From NCBI GenBank assembly GCA_026129385.1, contig JAHCIE010000019.1, positions 1 to 21,576 on the forward strand: DNA of 21,576 nucleotides. The letters run 5' to 3'. Every line of letters starts with the position of its first letter. Positions within the stretch are counted from its first letter, which is position 1. The notes under the pieces are model-generated. The model was given only the letters and a program-made list of their open reading frames with translations. It did no database searches and was not told the DNA's origin. A program made the translations under genes and the position numbers. Source of the stretch: Anaerolineae bacterium (GTDB lineage: Bacteria; Chloroflexota; Anaerolineae; Epilineales; JAHCIE01). This document shows, one piece after another, positions 21,088 to 21,576 of the stretch.

Positions 21088-21576
21088 GTGCCGCGACCTG
21101 TTACGCTCTTTACCGGCCAGTGGGCCGACCTGACCATCGACGAGGTGGCGCGCAAGGCCAGCCAATGGGGCTTCGATGGCCTGGAACTGGCCTGCTGGAA
21201 TCAGCAGTTTGATGTGCCGCGCGCCCTGACCGACCCCGGCTACGTCAAATCCGTCTGGAACACTCTCCGCCGCTACAACCTCCAATGCGTCGCCATCAGC
21301 AACCACCTGGTCGGCCAGGCGGTCAGCGACTTTGCCATCGACGCCCGCCACCAGAGTATCCTGCCACCCGATATCTGGGGCGACGGCGAGCCGGGCGGCG
21401 TGCGGAAACGCGCGGCGCAGCGCATGATCGACACGGCGCGGGCGGCGGCGAAGCTCGGCGTGCCCGTGGTCAACGGCTTCACCGGCTCCCCCATCTGGCA
21501 CATGGTCTATTCGTTCCCGCCCAACCCGCCGGATTTCCTGGAGAAGGGGCTGGCGCTCTTTGCCGCGCTCTGGACG
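21088..21576 (+). CDS. Sugar phosphate isomerase/epimerase-like TIM-barrel protein (5' part only)
   Basis: First 163 residues of a xylose-isomerase-like (AP endonuclease 2 superfamily) TIM-barrel protein; the gene runs off the window. Seen: VTLFTGQWADLTIDEVARKA (5-24), WGFDGLELACWNQQFDV (27-43) with the barrel Glu, LQCVAISNHLVGQAV with the His after strand 3, and ARAAAKLGVPVVNGFTGSPIW. Relatives include IolE/IolH and other sugar-catabolic isomerases; the exact reaction is unknown. GTG 21088 was chosen because AAGGAGG (21076-21082) stands five bases upstream; an in-frame ATG at 21070 would put that site inside the gene. The promoter is back to back with that of mutY, with an inverted repeat on its -35 box, hinting at substrate-controlled expression. 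Confidence 0.83.
   Translation, partial: MPRPVTLFTGQWADLTIDEVARKASQWGFDGLELACWNQQFDVPRALTDPGYVKSVWNTLRRYNLQCVAISNHLVGQAVSDFAIDARHQSILPPDIWGDGEPGGVRKRAAQRMIDTARAAAKLGVPVVNGFTGSPIWHMVYSFPPNPPDFLEKGLALFAALWT

Overview
The window is GC-rich and densely coded, from a free-living bacterium. The gene set and protein style fit Chloroflexota: proline/threonine-rich extracytoplasmic linkers, a lipoprotein sorbosone-type dehydrogenase, MurA of the Asp type, and a PfkB gene next to parA. No 16S or other marker that fixes the taxon is present, so this is inference. Most genes lie on the minus strand. There is no CRISPR array, prophage, transposase, tRNA or rRNA. No gene-free stretch exceeds 300 bases.

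1-5119 (minus) is the classic chromosome-maintenance and membrane-insertion operon, read from right to left: rpmH, rnpA, yidD, yidC, jag, a PfkB sugar kinase, parA, parB (3' end cut by the window edge). Genes overlap or nearly touch, and a strong sigma-70-type promoter stands before rpmH. In many bacteria dnaA lies upstream of rpmH; here murA does. 5122-7280 (minus) holds murA, with its own promoter, and a SAM hydroxide adenosyltransferase. 7452-10295 (minus) holds a membrane-anchored S41 (Ctp-like) protease and a glutamine-synthetase-family ligase, each with a likely promoter.

10546-14439 (minus) holds ndk, a PcrA/UvrD helicase and a membrane-spanning J-domain protein. 14674-16389 (plus) is a lipoprotein of the glucose/sorbosone dehydrogenase family with a duplicated N-terminal module. 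It is convergent with an MFS exporter (16442-17758, minus). Then come an M20 zinc amidohydrolase (17914-19080, plus), a small nucleotidyltransferase-fold protein and MutY (both minus), and the 5' part of a TIM-barrel sugar isomerase/epimerase-like gene (21088 onward, plus).

Two genes, the PfkB kinase and pcrA, are each broken by one single-base frameshift. Both are restored to family length by a one-base correction, so sequencing error is as likely as decay.

The most unusual structure is non-coding. Four arrays of degenerate 7-bp units (10427-10538, 11038-11107, 19081-19171, 20871-20926) keep strict 7-base phase although the unit sequence drifts; three are dyad-symmetric and start at or next to a stop codon. 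A second family of short hairpins (7307-7329, 7410-7431, 19752-19773) shows compensatory changes between copies and also tends to sit at gene 3' ends. Together with a perfect 12-bp hairpin after the glutamine synthetase gene, these mark most transcription-unit ends in the right two thirds of the window.
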